NCBI GenBank assembly: GCA_000507305.1
Contig: DF239035.1
Span: forward strand, 278,516-342,515
Length of the DNA stretch: 64,000 bases
Direction: 5' to 3'
Source: Breviolum minutum Mf 1.05b.01
Lineage: Eukaryota; Sar; Dinophyceae; Suessiales; Symbiodiniaceae
Positions 49,692-60,757 of this stretch are shown here, piece after piece (positions within the stretch are counted from its first letter, which is position 1; every line of letters starts with the position of its first letter). Under the pieces are notes generated by a model. That model was given only the letters and a program-made list of their open reading frames with translations. It was not told the origin of the DNA and searched no databases. Made by a program: the position numbers and the translations under genes.

Positions 49692-50638
49692 GTAAGGTCT
49701 GCTTGGGTGGACTTCATGATGTTGAACAGAAATATCGCAAAAAGCATTGGATGATGTTTTGATTTCTTATTAATACCAGAGTTATTTGTATTTTGAGCAT
49801 GTGTACATTGCAAATCTGTTTGAATTGCATGCACATCCATTCATAGATACAAATACGGTATGTTATGTCTTGTACAATATTGAAGTACTGTGCTGTACGT
49901 CCAAGGCGAAGTCTCAGACGTATTGAAAAAGTGTGCGGCGTATGAATCAGGCTGATATATACTGCTTCTATCCAAAAGACATCAAAAGACGTTAGATTAG
50001 AGACATGTCAAGATTTGATTATAAAACGGTTGAACTTTGGAATCTGTTCAACATGAGTAAGAAAAGGATAGAAAAAGCTGAGTTTAGGACAGTCCGCATA
50101 CATCCACCCTGCTGGGTGTAGTAACGTGTTCAGATGACTGCACCCAACTGTTGGTTGGTTTGAACACTGGAAATTCCTTTGTTTCCACAAGAAACTGACT
50201 AAAAGGTTTCAACTGTTGACAATCGTGTGTGTCCTTAGCTTTGCTACTTCTCACAATGTTCAGGTAAGTATGGGATAACTCACCCACTAGACACCTCACA
50301 TTGTGGAGTACTGATACATCTAAACCCTTGTTTTTTTAAAGTGCCTTTGTGTGCGTCCAGGCGGTTCCTGTTTTTCCTGTGATGGATGTATCCAACTTGA
50401 ATATTCTTTAGATTTGCAGAATCCATTTCTCTCTGAAAGCATAGTGAAACAGCTAAGTATTAAGTGATTCATGAATATCCTCGATGTTTCGAGATCTCCC
50501 TAAACTTCAATTCTGGGATTGTGTTAGTTTTGGAGGGTAACCCAGTCGTTTTCAATATATATATATATATACTTCTGCACTCATGCATTACAGTAATTGA
50601 TGTATGAATTACATTGTTTTTTTGTTTCTATGCCACAG
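49692..50638. other. Stretch without supported gene
   Basis: About 950 bases, AT-rich, with a TA run near 50558-50573. Nothing recognised. Confidence 0.4.
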
Positions 50639-50722
50639 TCATGTGAGTGGCTGCCCCTCTTGAATGCCAAAGGGACACCGTTTACTCCAACCCTCGTTGT
50701 GTTCCTCCTCATGGAAAACTAA
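50639..50722 (+). CDS. Candidate exon
   Basis: CACAG acceptor, frame SCEWLPLLNAKGTPFTPTLV VFLLMEN to TAA. A parallel frame is open. Confidence 0.35.
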   Translation, partial: SCEWLPLLNAKGTPFTPTLVVFLLMEN

Positions 50723-50850
50723 TCCTAAACTTGAATCACTTATTGTCCAGTCTTGATTTCACAAAAGTATTACAGTATTTATTGAAAGTTTCCATGGATG
50801 CATCTCCAATTCGACTTGAGATGCTTGTTTTTTTTTAAGGTGATAAATAG

Positions 50851-50973
50851 ATTGCACGGACATCACGGACGTCCACAGTTGCCCGACAAGGATCATTAAT
50901 TCCATTCAAAAGAGTTCTTGCACTCGGCGATTTTATGCAACAGCTTGCTGCCATGATTTGCCCTCCCAAGCAT
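50851..50973 (+). CDS. Exon of unidentified protein
   Basis: AAATAG acceptor, frame IARTSRTSTVARQGSLIPFK RVLALGDFMQQLAAMICPPK H, donor CAT|GTAGGT, phase 0 both sides, 41 codons, no competing frame. Confidence 0.55.
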
Positions 50974-51437
50974 GTAGGTTTCATTTGGGATTTAATGGAT
51001 GTTCATTTTGAGAAAATCTAGCATGGCCGGGATTTGCAACCATCAAACAATTGTTTTTTGGTTAGCATGGCTATCTATTTAGGCTATCTTAGACGACTGG
51101 ATGGCATACGGTACATGTTGTTGTGAAAAGCCACCCAACTCCTTGCGCAGTAAAACAACCGCAATGAAGAGCAGTGGCAACTGCAAAAATATATTGGATG
51201 TATCGAAGGCCAATAGAAAAAAAACATGTTAAATCACTTCAACAAAAAAACATTGTACCAACCTTTTCATAAGACTTAATACTTCCAAGTTTACACAGAT
51301 CCCAGATGCTCATGGAATGTTTTCCTCACAATTTGTATGATAAATGTAGGTACACCATGGTAAACTAACATAGCTGGCTGGAATATCCCCATCTTCGATA
51401 GGAAATACATCTTCAATCCGGGTCCATGTTCCATTGC

Positions 51438-51560
51438 TATCTTACTGTTGATGGTTCAAAAATCCGGCGTTCACCAGTTGAGGTTGTTTGTTTGTATTTT
51501 CCATTATTTATAAGGTTTTAGCACCATCCAACCGGTGGTTGTTTGGGAATGGGATTTCTG
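51438..51560 (+). repeat. Dispersed repeat family 5, copy 2
   Basis: CTTACTGTTGATGGTTCAAA ... CCATCCAACCGGTGGTTGTT TGGGA, collinear with 38388-38530. Confidence 0.65.
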
Positions 51561-51597
51561 AACCATCTTCCCAGTAGTGAAACCCGGGGTGTACATA

Positions 51598-51693
51598 ATA
51601 CCCTCCAGGGAACCAACATATCCCCCAAAAATGGCATTTTGAAGATGATTTTCCTGTTCCCAAGGTGGGATATGTTAATTCCCTGGAGGGTAT
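51598..51693 (+). repeat. MITE family 4 copy
   Basis: ATACCCTCCAGGGAACCAAC ATATCCC ... GGGATATGTTAATTCCCTGG AGGGTAT; about 27-bp inverted ends. Confidence 0.75.
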
Positions 51694-51849
51694 ATTCCCA
51701 TCCCATGGTGGGTCCCATGGGGATGGAATTGTCAGGCAGCTATGGCCTCTGGAGCCTCGATGCATCAAGCATCCTTATGTGTTGGCGAGGTCGCCATGGG
51801 GGCTTCAGGGGGACGGTGATACCCCTGAATCTCCCATAATGAAAAAACC

Positions 51850-51950
51850 CTGAAGATTAACGGCTGGAACATGGAACATGGAGGTTTGGAAGATGATTTT
51901 TATTTTTCCAGGGGTATATTCTCAGGTGCCATGTTAATCTTCCGGGGTGT
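51850..51950 (+). repeat. MITE family 4 copy
   Basis: ACCCTGAAGATTAACGGCTG ... GGTGCCATGTTAATCTTCCG GGGTGT, more diverged left arm. Confidence 0.65.
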
Positions 51951-52274
51951 AGGTTCAGTGGAAAACTGGGACCCAAATATGAAAGGAAACTATATACTAA
52001 AACTACCAAACCCGGGTTGAAAAGCGCGCGATCGTAGTCGTGCAGTTTTTATTTTAATCAGAAAATGTTGAATCATCAAAACTGTGTTTTTAGTGTGGTG
52101 AAAATGGGATTTTGAAAATGATGGATTTCTTGGGAATCCAAAAAACAGCCCCCGAAAATGCGTGACGGATTTTGGGTCCGTTTTGAGAAAATGCCTCAAG
52201 GGGTCCATTTTTTTGTGTGGCCTTTTTTTGCATCTCCGTCTTCCGGCTCATGCTATGGCTTTGCTAAGTGCATG

Positions 52275-52361
52275 AGCCAAATCTTTGTTGCCATTGCACC
52301 AGCGCCATTCCCATTGGCGCAAATGGCACATCAACATCTCCGTGTTTCGAGATGGCAGTGA
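52275..52361 (+). CDS. Candidate exon
   Basis: CATGAG acceptor, frame KSLLPLHQRHSHWRKWHINI SVFRDGSDD, donor G|GTATAC, phase 1. Other frames are partly open. Confidence 0.4.
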   Translation, partial: SQIFVAIAPAPFPLAQMAHQHLRVSRWQ

Positions 52362-53061
52362 TGACGGTATACCCCCACATCTTACGTAGCATCAAACATG
52401 TGTGCAAGTTTAACGATGTCATTACACCCCAAGCCCACCCCAACCACACATATTAATTACGTAGCCTGCGACATGCGTGCACATTCAAGGAACGTTCACA
52501 TCTACCGAAGACGATGTACTTGCGTAGCATCCATCGTGTATGCATGTGCAGCGAACGTAAACACGCTTCCCCCCACCCGCCACCCACCCACCCACCCAAT
52601 GTCAGGATACGTCGAAACGAAAAGAACATGATAAAGAATGGTTTAAGCGCTTGCGCGGTTTCCAACCCTCTAGCTAAAACTATTTTTGGGGACACCCCAT
52701 TCTTCACTGAACCATGATTATGGGAGAAGAGTAATTAGCCTTCTCAGAAACTAAGATATCCAACCTATGGAAGAGGAAAGTTATGTTCCCACTTACCTTC
52801 AAACGGGATTTGTGAGTTCCTGGAGGGTATTTGGACACTTTGGAGTTATCAATGGGGGGGGTGAAGGATGCTTGTGTTTTTGTGTAAGTTTCTGTTAATA
52901 GTGCCTGTTTGAATGATGCATGGAACAATTTCATGCATTCGGATCGTCAATGATTATCCATGATCCCTACAAGTACGGATGAGTGGTGTCAGCCTAACAA
53001 GAAGGTTTTCCTGAGAGTTCCAAGGTTTTGTTGCTAAACAGGATGGGATTTGCCTTAGAAG
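52362..53061. other. Stretch without supported gene
   Basis: About 700 bases. A C-rich tract CACCCACCCACCCA lies near 52580. No exon or MITE recognised. Confidence 0.4.
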
Positions 53062-53136
53062 ATTGTAGATGAGGTTGTCACTCCTTACAACAACAGCCTT
53101 CCGGTTTTGGGAATTGGGGAGGTGAAGATCGTGCAG
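53062..53136 (+). CDS. Exon, first of a phase-linked pair
   Basis: TTAGAAG acceptor, frame IVDEVVTPYNNSLPVLGIGE VKIVQ, donor CAG|GTGAAT, phase 0 both sides. Confidence 0.55.
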
Positions 53137-53514
53137 GTGAATGTGATGTAAAAAAACATGTCCTTTTCAGTGGGATTTGAAGAATTCGAGATGCTCCAAA
53201 TGCATCAAAGAGAGATGGTTTAATATAATCAATTTTTTTATTTCATGAGACAAAGAAAGACTTGTGGTTATTCAACGGATCTTACGAATCAGAATCTAGA
53301 ATAGACTGTTAGGGAAAGGCCTACTATGAATCTGTTTATTGGCGGATGTACATGAACCTTGTTGAGCTTGAACTCAGGCACAAGGATACATCTCATTATT
53401 TGCTGTCGGATCATCATGTGGTCGAATTGATCACCACTTTTTTGTGAAGATGACAGAGTAAAACTAAAGGCATGATCCTCGCAGAGATACTTGTAATATG
53501 ATGTCCAATTCCAG

Positions 53515-53826
53515 CATAGCAAGAAATGGTTTCAAAGGATTAAGTCCCAAGTTGCTTCGGTTGGAAATATCCAAAAATTTCCCACCCCCAGGAAAAGAAT
53601 ACATAGCATTGGCAAAAAAGATGTCTTTCAAACAGGAAAGTTGTTTTCCAACTGTGTACGATTGTGTAGCGATGATGTTACTTGTTGGTTACTTGTTGGC
53701 AGACAGCTGAGGTGCACAGAAACTTGTTTGATGAGAATCCACCTAAGTAGTGAACCTGCTGACACCCTTAAAATGAACGAACTGTGCAACTCTCCCGTTG
53801 GGCGAACCATCACAAAAGGTGGTTAG
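53515..53826 (+). CDS. Long terminal exon
   Basis: TTCCAG acceptor, 103 codons to TAG 53824: HSKKWFQRIKSQVASVGNIQ KFPTPRKRIHSIGKKDVFQT GKLFSNCVRLCSDDVTCWLL VGRQLRCTETCLMRIHLSSE PADTLKMNELCNSPVGRTIT KGG. The basic first half carries WFQRIKS...RKR, the second half is Cys-rich. The open frame starts at 53496 without an ATG. Phase 0 fits the exon at 53062. No family recognised. Confidence 0.6.
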   Translation, partial: HSKKWFQRIKSQVASVGNIQKFPTPRKRIHSIGKKDVFQTGKLFSNCVRLCSDDVTCWLLVGRQLRCTETCLMRIHLSSEPADTLKMNELCNSPVGRTITKGG

Positions 53827-53972
53827 ATGCATAGGTTTTAAAATTGATAAATATCTAAATCTCACAAAATGTCACTGTTCAGGCAGATGTACCTGCACTT
53901 GTATAATTCGGTATTCTGTTGATTTCGGTGATGTAATACTTGTACCTCCATGTACCTCCATGATTCAGTCAG

Positions 53973-54131
53973 GTGGCTGCAAAAGAGGCCAAAAAAGGGG
54001 GACGGTTGGGGGAGATCGTCTCATCTTCCTGGGCGCCCTGCATTAAGCCAAAACGGGGTGGCAGGTGGACCGAAACCTTCCATGGATTTGAGGAGTTGTT
54101 TCAGAAATTTCAACGCAAGGATCAGCAATGA
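53973..54131 (+). CDS. Terminal-type exon
   Basis: AGTCAG|GTG acceptor, frame VAAKEAKKGGRLGEIVSSSW APCIKPKRGGRWTETFHGFE ELFQKFQRKDQQ, TGA 54129. Strong coding character. Confidence 0.55.
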   Translation: MAAKEAKKGGRLGEIVSSSWAPCIKPKRGGRWTETFHGFEELFQKFQRKDQQ

Positions 54132-54364
54132 ATACTTTTTGGAATATGAAGTTGTCAAAACGAGAGTTCCTCATTTCCTCATGATGGACTCATGGCCATG
54201 GAGTGTCAAAACGCGACTCTGGGGGGAAAAAGTGAAAGAGCTAATTGGAAATGTACATATTATCTTAGTTTACACCACCAGAGTCCATTAATGTTGAAAA
54301 AGTCTTTGTTCCTTTCTAAACTCAACAAACTCAGTGATGTTGGACTCGGTTTTGTATCTTTCAG

Positions 54365-54467
54365 TGTCGTTCACCTGGAGGCCATCTTGGCCGGAAGTTT
54401 GGCATGTTTTGCAGCAGAGCAAGCAGGCCATTTTAAGTTGGGCTTCCGATCTGGGTGTAAAAATGAG
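54365..54467 (+). CDS. Exon of unidentified protein
   Basis: CTTTCAG acceptor, frame VVHLEAILAGSLACFAAEQA GHFKLGFRSGCKNE, donor GAG|GTAGAT, phase 2 to 0. Confidence 0.55.
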
Positions 54468-54971
54468 GTAGATATACGTTAGGTCGGACTTTATACTATT
54501 ATATGTATATTTGAATACTGCAATAAGCAATATGAATTGGTATAGAATTGAACCCCTTTTTTTTGAGTCTAGATCAATGACAGCTTTTTTGTTTTGGGGC
54601 GCTGCCAATTCAATCATCAAGTGCCCTGTTTCGGAGGGTCACGTCTTCCTGTTTCACTCCAAATTCGGAGATGAGTGACCAGTGAAAGTTGTTTGCTCAA
54701 GATGTAAGCACTTCATCACTTCCATCTGTTTGAACCATGGCAGATGTGAATCAAATGATCTCTCAGTTGAGGTGAGGCTGCTGCCCAAGCAGCACTAGCT
54801 GCGGGGGCACCTCACCCTGAGGCGAGGAAACATGGAGATGCGCAAAGGGATATATTTTTTTTTCCCTCCAAAAAGCTGGGGTTTATCTGAAAAACACATA
54901 AATATTATATATACACACATTTTTCTTGTTTATGCTGTTGAGTTGTTTTTTTAATATATATAATTTCATTG

Positions 54972-55099
54972 CACCCAAATTTATGGCCTTCGAACTGTAT
55001 GGATCTTTCGTGACCTCCAAGAGATGTACATCGATATTGCAGGCGAGTTGGTCACCTTTGTCTTTAACCAATTGTCCAAGCAAAAAGCCAAGCAGTTGG
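54972..55099 (+). CDS. Exon of unidentified protein
   Basis: Open frame TQIYGLRTVWIFRDLQEMYI DIAGELVTFVFNQLSKQKAK QL ending at a GTGTGT donor. The left edge has no clear AG close by, so the start is approximate. Confidence 0.5.
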
Positions 55100-55401
55100 T
55101 GTGTTGTTGTTTGTTTCATTTTTGTTGCACCAAAATGGTACCTTGGACAATGTTGAAGAGATGCTGGGGCAAATGTTGTTTTGAGACTTGGACCTGAATA
55201 CAATGAAATTAAGCCAATGCAGGTAAATATACCACACATTGAGTGTCTGCGAATGAGTTATTCCCTCCCTACAACTAACAGTTCTCCGCTACCCCCCAAA
55301 AAAATCCCAGAAAACCAACTGCTGGATCCTGATATATACATTTGTACATATTTATTGCAATCATGTGTATTTGTTGTTGTTCCTGTGATTCTTGTGGATC
55401 T

Positions 55402-55444
55402 TGTGGTTGTTGTTGTTGTTGGTTGTTGTTGTTGTTGTTGTCGT
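55402..55444. repeat. (GTT)n microsatellite
   Basis: GTTGTTGTTGTT units with one GGTT interruption. Confidence 0.9.
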
Positions 55445-55476
55445 CGTCAACTTACAAACCTAACCTCAATACATTT

Positions 55477-55693
55477 GGAGGCGATGAAGATGGCCGCGCA
55501 ATCTGCGGCCGACGTCGCCAGCTCTGCCGCTCGTGCGGATGGTGCTTCAGTGGAAGATGCAGGTTGGCAACCCGAAGCAACCCCACAACAAAGAAGCAAG
55601 TCTGGAAAAATTAAGGAAAAGAAAAAAAGCAAGAAAACAACAGCATCCCATCAATCAATTTCAACATTAATCCTCAAGATTGAGTTTGAGTGA
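55477..55693 (+). CDS. Ala-rich then Lys-rich exon
   Basis: Frame EAMKMAAQSAADVASSAARA DGASVEDAGWQPEATPQQRS KSGKIKEKKKSKKTTASHQS, open to TGA 55691. G+C-rich, with G/C third positions in the first half. A donor CAG|GTTGGC near 55563 could end the exon early. Likely disordered. Confidence 0.55.
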
Positions 55694-56264
55694 CGTGACT
55701 GGCGAAATTGGTTTCTTTTGGACTCTGGACACACACAGATATATTGGGCAACAGGAGTTACCAGCGAAACCACATCTCACGGAGTCTTCGAAAACAAGTC
55801 TGGAAATAAACGTTCCTAACACAATTGCACTTCCCATATACTAAGTATACAGCTTACACTTCCCAACACCCCCGAAACAACATGGGGATAAGCGAGACGT
55901 GTGTCTCAGGAGAAATTGGAAGGGATGCAGCAAAGAGAGCAGAAAGTTTTGCTTTGCACCTGACACCTGTTTCTGCCTCTTGGGTGTCAAAGGGGAGTGT
56001 TGACGGGTGGATGAAAACAGGTAGCAAATCAAACTGGTGGCCGTCAGGTGGCTATCCAAGAAAAAAGGAGCATGATCCGAAACTGACACACATGCACAAT
56101 TCAGAGTTTGTAGCTCGAATTAACAGGTGAGGCAGTATCATCAGGCACTTGGAAATACAACGGGAAGTCTTGTTGAGATGGGGCTATATCAGCAATCTGG
56201 GAAAGCCTTTGAGCCATGGCCATGTGCGAACTTGTTTTTTCTTTACTATCCTTTACTCTACCAA

Positions 56265-56308
56265 GGTCCTACTGACACCTGGCTTCGAGCCCGAGTCGGA
56301 AAGCCAGG
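56265..56308 (+). CDS. Short candidate exon
   Basis: ACCAAG|GTC acceptor, VLLTPGFEPESESQ, GC donor (GCATGA). Short. Confidence 0.3.
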
Positions 56309-56429
56309 CATGAAATTCAGTTGGAAAATTCTGGAAAAACGACGAAAAATGAGCTTGGTAGCTCATTTGTTGGTCCGTTTGTTTACATGTTTTTAAATAC
56401 ATCCCATGGTGGTTCTTTCCGGATTTCAG

Positions 56430-56525
56430 CCATCAACAGTAGCTTGGGTCCAGTTCGTAAGAACCAAATTCGAGTTACCGCTGCAAGAACTGTTGCTCCA
56501 TGGTCCACGGAGTCACGAAGAAGAG
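56430..56525 (+). CDS. Exon of unidentified protein
   Basis: GATTTCAG acceptor, frame PSTVAWVQFVRTKFELPLQE LLLHGPRSHEEE, donor GAG|GTTTCA, phase 0 both sides. Confidence 0.5.
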
Positions 56526-56573
56526 GTTTCAGTCAACCTTTTCTTTCAGTTGTTCATGAATCCACACTGATCA

Positions 56574-56602
56574 TGATCATGATGATGATGTCGATGATGA
56601 CC

Positions 56603-56642
<40 letters not shown>

Positions 56643-56741
56643 CGATTACGATGACGATGACGATGACGATGACGACGATGAGGATGAGGATGAGGATGAG
56701 GATGAGGATGAGGATGACGATGACGATGACGATGAGGATGN

Positions 56742-56791
<50 letters not shown>

Positions 56792-56795
56792 CGAT

Positions 56796-56884
<89 letters not shown>
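56574..56884. repeat. (GAT/GAC/GAG)n compound microsatellite
   Basis: About 310 bases of GAT, GAC and GAG triplets with one N at 56741, probably a collapsed repeat. Apparent long Asp/Met/His/Ser frames here are artefacts of the repeat. Confidence 0.95.
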
Positions 56885-56886
<2 letters not shown>

Positions 56887-57585
56887 GTGATGATATAAGC
56901 AACTAAGCAATAAACAAAACTCTACATCCGGCAAAAAATGTGATGGGCTGTCGCAAACCTTGTCATTTTTGCATATTACAGGCCGGATGAAATAGGTAAG
57001 CGAGCTGGACCTTAAAGACTATAGCCAGCGCCTGGTATACTTCCCATAGCCACCAAGTTTTCCAAAGGAACCTTGGGAGGTAACCGGTGCCACCCAATAC
57101 CTTGGGTATATCCCAGAATGACGGAACATCAAGAGCCAGAATTTCACAACCTTGCTGGCCGGTTAATCCAAATCATGAACCAAATTTAGCTTATCACTTT
57201 GAAGGGAAGGCGGGCAATATCCTGGAAGGAAGCAATATGAAACAGTAGGCCAGAGTGTTGGACTTTGCCGCTTCACCCGCCAATGTTGTCACAACTAGCC
57301 TCAGCATCTCTTGTGTCTCGGCTTGTTGAACATGTTGCCTTATTCGCTCCTTCATTAGCTGTAGTTTCCTTCTCCAGACTGAATTTGAAATGATGCATCT
57401 TCCAAAACTCGTTTGGAAGAGCCCCCAAATACGCAACAAAACATCAAGTTGGGGACTATTACCCATGTGCAATCATGTGCATATTTCAGTTTTCCTGAGG
57501 TTCTGACGGACCTAATTTTCATTGGAAAACATCTCTTCCATAAGATGTTGTTGTTTCCCCAACTTTTGCTTAACCCCCCCCCAAG
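56885..57585. other. Stretch without a secure exon
   Basis: A minus-strand frame at 57194-57472 reads ERIRQHVQQAETQEMLRLVV, while the + strand reads LASASLVSRLVEHVALFAPS. Neither could be confirmed. Confidence 0.35.
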
Positions 57586-57737
57586 ACACCCGCAAACAAC
57601 GCGGATCACACACAACACGTGTCCATCCCAACAGCCCGCAGGATCCTTCGGTGCCCTCACAGTCCCAACGATCCCGCAGCGACCGTTTGTCCGCAACGCG
57701 TGCCCCACAAGCTCCCGCGAGCGTGGAGGCGAAATGA
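57586..57737 (+). CDS. Ser/Pro/Arg-rich exon
   Basis: CCAAG acceptor, frame TRKQRGSHTTRVHPNSPQDP SVPSQSQRSRSDRLSATRAP QAPASVEAK, TGA 57735, or a GC donor after VE. Strongly G+C-rich island; low-complexity, RS-like. Confidence 0.5.
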
Positions 57738-58135
57738 AACCGAAGGGGTTTTTAGGTGTTGAGAGGGTTGGGTTGGTTGGTTTGTTGGTTGGTTTTTTGG
57801 TTGGTTGGGGAGCTTATAGGTGAGGTTTCCAAAATCCGTTCAGAAATTTGAAATTTCATCCTTGTTTTTTTTTCTTTAAGGTAGACTGTTATCAAAAAAT
57901 CGGCCTTTCGAAGCACAAACTTTATCCTTAGTACTGGCACTGCCACCCCAAAAAAAATTGGGCTGAAAATGGCTGAAATCTAGTGAATTGCAAGAATGCC
58001 TGCCAGAAACGAACTTGAACCAACATCTACTATCATCCAATTATGAACCAATCTATTTGGACATCTATGTTGCGCTCGTTCAATATAACAACATGGTGAG
58101 ATTGATACGTTGAGGATTCAATAGAACTCATCTCA

Positions 58136-58339
58136 TTGTCAAAGCTGGTGGTAGAAGATGTTGCAGTCTCTGTGAGACATGTTCATGTTTTCTTTCGGAG
58201 AACAAACATATCAAATAGGTTTGCAGATGCAGACGTCAAAAGGAAAATTGTTATTGCGTCCAAACAAGACACACCACAACACAATAGACGACCTACACAT
58301 ACCCAAACTATGATCATAATGCAAGCCATGCAAGCCTAG
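58136..58339 (+). CDS. Candidate exon or ORF
   Basis: Frame SKLVVEDVAVSVRH then VFFRRTNISNRFADADVKRK. A GTTCAT donor after VRH would end a short exon. TAG at 58337. Confidence 0.35.
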   Translation: MSKLVVEDVAVSVRHVHVFFRRTNISNRFADADVKRKIVIASKQDTPQHNRRPTHTQTMIIMQAMQA

Positions 58340-58470
58340 CAAAATAATCATAATGACATGATATATCTTGATATATCTATCTTCCGAATCTTCATCTCCT
58401 CATGTCAGCGGCCGTATCGGTAAAGCTACAGTATTAGCTTGGCTTCCTGTCACTCCAATCCTATCTTCAG

Positions 58471-58620
58471 TCGATTAGAGTGGAGACCTGGCGGCCAAAA
58501 AATCATGAATGGAAACTTCATTCGACACTCAGTGAATTGCAAACCCGCAAACCCGTAAATTCTTGGAGTCCTTTCTCGAAAACCCAACGGAAAGACAACT
58601 TGAATGAATTCGACGACTGA
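58471..58620 (+). CDS. Terminal exon, well supported
   Basis: ATCTTCAG acceptor, 49 codons SIRVETWRPKNHEWKLHSTL SELQTRKPVNSWSPFSKTQR KDNLNEFDD and TGA 58618. Basic, then acidic C-terminus. Confidence 0.6.
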   Translation, partial: SIRVETWRPKNHEWKLHSTLSELQTRKPVNSWSPFSKTQRKDNLNEFDD

Positions 58621-58648
58621 CCTTTCATTTGGAAAATTAAAATTTGAT

Positions 58649-58754
58649 ACCCTCCAGTAAACTAACATAGCAATGGAAAATCCAACATGAATGAAGATGT
58701 ATTCCCTATTGGAAAAGGTAGATTTTCTATTGCCATGTTAGTTTGCTGGAGGGT
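58649..58754 (+). repeat. MITE family 4 copy
   Basis: ACCCTCCAGTAAACTAACAT AGCAATGG ... CTATTGCCATGTTAGTTTGC TGGAGGGT, the cleanest family 4 copy. Confidence 0.8.
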
Positions 58755-58991
58755 CCAAAAAATCCCAGGATTTCCCCATCCGGAAATTTCTCGACCCTCC
58801 GCCATCGAGAAATCTGAGGACTTTCGGCGCTTCAATCAAAATTGAGGCTCCAACTTGGTGGATTTTTTTTTTGCGGGACCAAAATTCTCATCTTTAAAAA
58901 GAGACGTTGTTAGAGACTTATATATATATATATACAAAGATCCTACTGGTTACTTTTTGTTACTTTTTTTTGTTTTTCATCCCCGTGCCAT

Positions 58992-59264
58992 NNNNNNNNN
59001 NNNNNNNNNNNNNNNNNNNNNNNNNNNNNNNNNNNNNNNNNNNNNNNNNNNNNNNNNNNNNNNNNNNNNNNNNNNNNNNNNNNNNNNNNNNNNNNNNNNN
59101 NNNNNNNNNNNNNNNNNNNNNNNNNNNNNNNNNNNNNNNNNNNNNNNNNNNNNNNNNNNNNNNNNNNNNNNNNNNNNNNNNNNNNNNNNNNNNNNNNNNN
59201 NNNNNNNNNNNNNNNNNNNNNNNNNNNNNNNNNNNNNNNNNNNNNNNNNNNNNNNNNNNNNNNN
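58992..59264. other. Assembly gap
   Basis: 273 N. The right flank is TTATTTTATTTTATTTT, so the gap probably covers simple sequence. Confidence 1.
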
Positions 59265-59895
59265 TTATTTTATTTTATTTTTATCTCATGTATCCTAGGA
59301 TAGTAGGACTCTTGGTGTAAAAAGGGGTTGGCACCTTGAACATGAGATGCCACTTTATTTGGAGCCCAGTGATGCCAGGGAATGAGCATGTTTGAAGATG
59401 TTGGACCTTGGGGTCCTTGGATTTTATTTTAAGGCATGGGGTTTATCAAACCAACATTTAAGGATTGAATACTTGATTTTCAATTTAAAAGTATATATTT
59501 TATAAATGGCATATTTGTATATTGTTAGGTATGTATATAGTATCATTTTTCATAGGTTTCCTTTTTTGAAAGTCTTGTAAGTTTTGAAGGAGGCTGAGGG
59601 CCTTGGATTATATTTGAAAGTCGGGGGTCGGCTTCACTTTGTTTTATTTCACAAATTTATTTGTGGATATTCTTGGAAGAAAGGGGTCAAGCACCATGAT
59701 TTTTATAGTGAGCTGGTGTTACGGGGGGTTGGCCATGGTTATTCTTATTTTATTTTGGCAGGGCTCCTACCCCCCCTGGTGGCACCACACGGGGATGTTT
59801 TTTGTTGGTTTAGTATATACCTTTTTTCCGTCTGGTTTTTGTTGGGATGGATTGAATGACAACCAACTATTTGAGGTCCCTGGAGTTGTTTGTAG
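59265..59895. other. Stretch without a secure exon
   Basis: T- and G-rich. Open + frames at 59584-59859 (GVGHGYSYFILAGLLPPLVA) look hydrophobic but lack splice support. Confidence 0.35.
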
Positions 59896-59979
59896 GCGAT
59901 CCTGCCAATGACTCATCTCCGAGTTTTCATCGCTGCCATGGGATCGATTTGTTGAAGGTTGTGAAAATGTCGATTTTGG
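59896..59979 (+). CDS. Candidate exon
   Basis: TTGTAG|GC acceptor, frame DPANDSSPSFHRCHGIDLLK VVKMSIL, donor TTG|GTGAGG. Another frame (ILPMTHLRVFIAAMGSIC) is open. Confidence 0.4.
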
Positions 59980-60567
59980 TGAGGGTCGGGTTACCTAACA
60001 TAGATTCACAACACCTTATTCAGAGGTTGTTCAGACTGGAAGGTTATTTGTTTTAATTTGGAAGTTAGCAAGGGATGACCGCCATCATCAGGGGAGCAGT
60101 GTTGAATCAGCATTGAAGGATTCCCGCTATTGGTGTAAAATTACTGAAGATCAGTGTCTCTAAAGACAGGTTGCCGTGAAAAGGTCTTTTCTACATGCAA
60201 GAAACGGCGTTGATCCCTGTGTTCTGGCGCGTGACCTTTCCTTGCGTTGTTTGAAACCAAGACTTTCTGGGGGGGGGTGTCAAATCACTTATCCAGGGAG
60301 AAAGGCATGATGTTTCCAGATTTTCAGCAAACCCCTAGCGGTTTCTCCTCCTCAGTGGTAAGTAATCCACCATGACCAGGCTGGGTAGACGATGCACCAC
60401 CAGAGTGTCGACACGACGGTTGCCCAACCCTGCGACAGTGAGGACATAATCCATTCATTTGCATGAAGGGAACCCCTATTACCCGAAACTGAAAATCCAC
60501 TTTTACAGCGTTTAGGCAGCACCCAATCAGATATGAGCAGTAGCTTAATGCTGTAACCAAAATCCAG

Positions 60568-60757
60568 GAAGCATTTGGCAATCGATAGTGGCATGTTGGA
60601 AAATCTGTCCACTGGATCAGTAGAGAAATATGATACCCAGAGATTCTACAAACTAGAAACACCTTGCAGATCTGACAATATTGAATCTGGTCCTTTGCAC
60701 AATATGTTTGCAACTCATTTGCAAGAAGCTGCCAAGAAAAATGTCATTTGGGTTTAA
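60568..60757 (+). CDS. Terminal exon, well supported
   Basis: ATCCAG|G acceptor, frame KHLAIDSGMLENLSTGSVEK YDTQRFYKLETPCRSDNIES GPLHNMFATHLQEAAKKNVI WV, TAA 60755. 62 codons, one clear frame. No family recognised. Confidence 0.6.

Noticed and set aside
54760..54830. GAGGTGAGGCTGCTG...CACCTCACC hairpin as a structured RNA
   Set aside because: Arms are short and interrupted, and no RNA family is recognised.
56321..56934. Long Asp-, Met-, Ser- or His-rich frames on both strands
   Set aside because: Products of the triplet microsatellite 56574-56884.
58855..59320. Open frames spanning the N block
   Set aside because: Assembly gap, no sequence.
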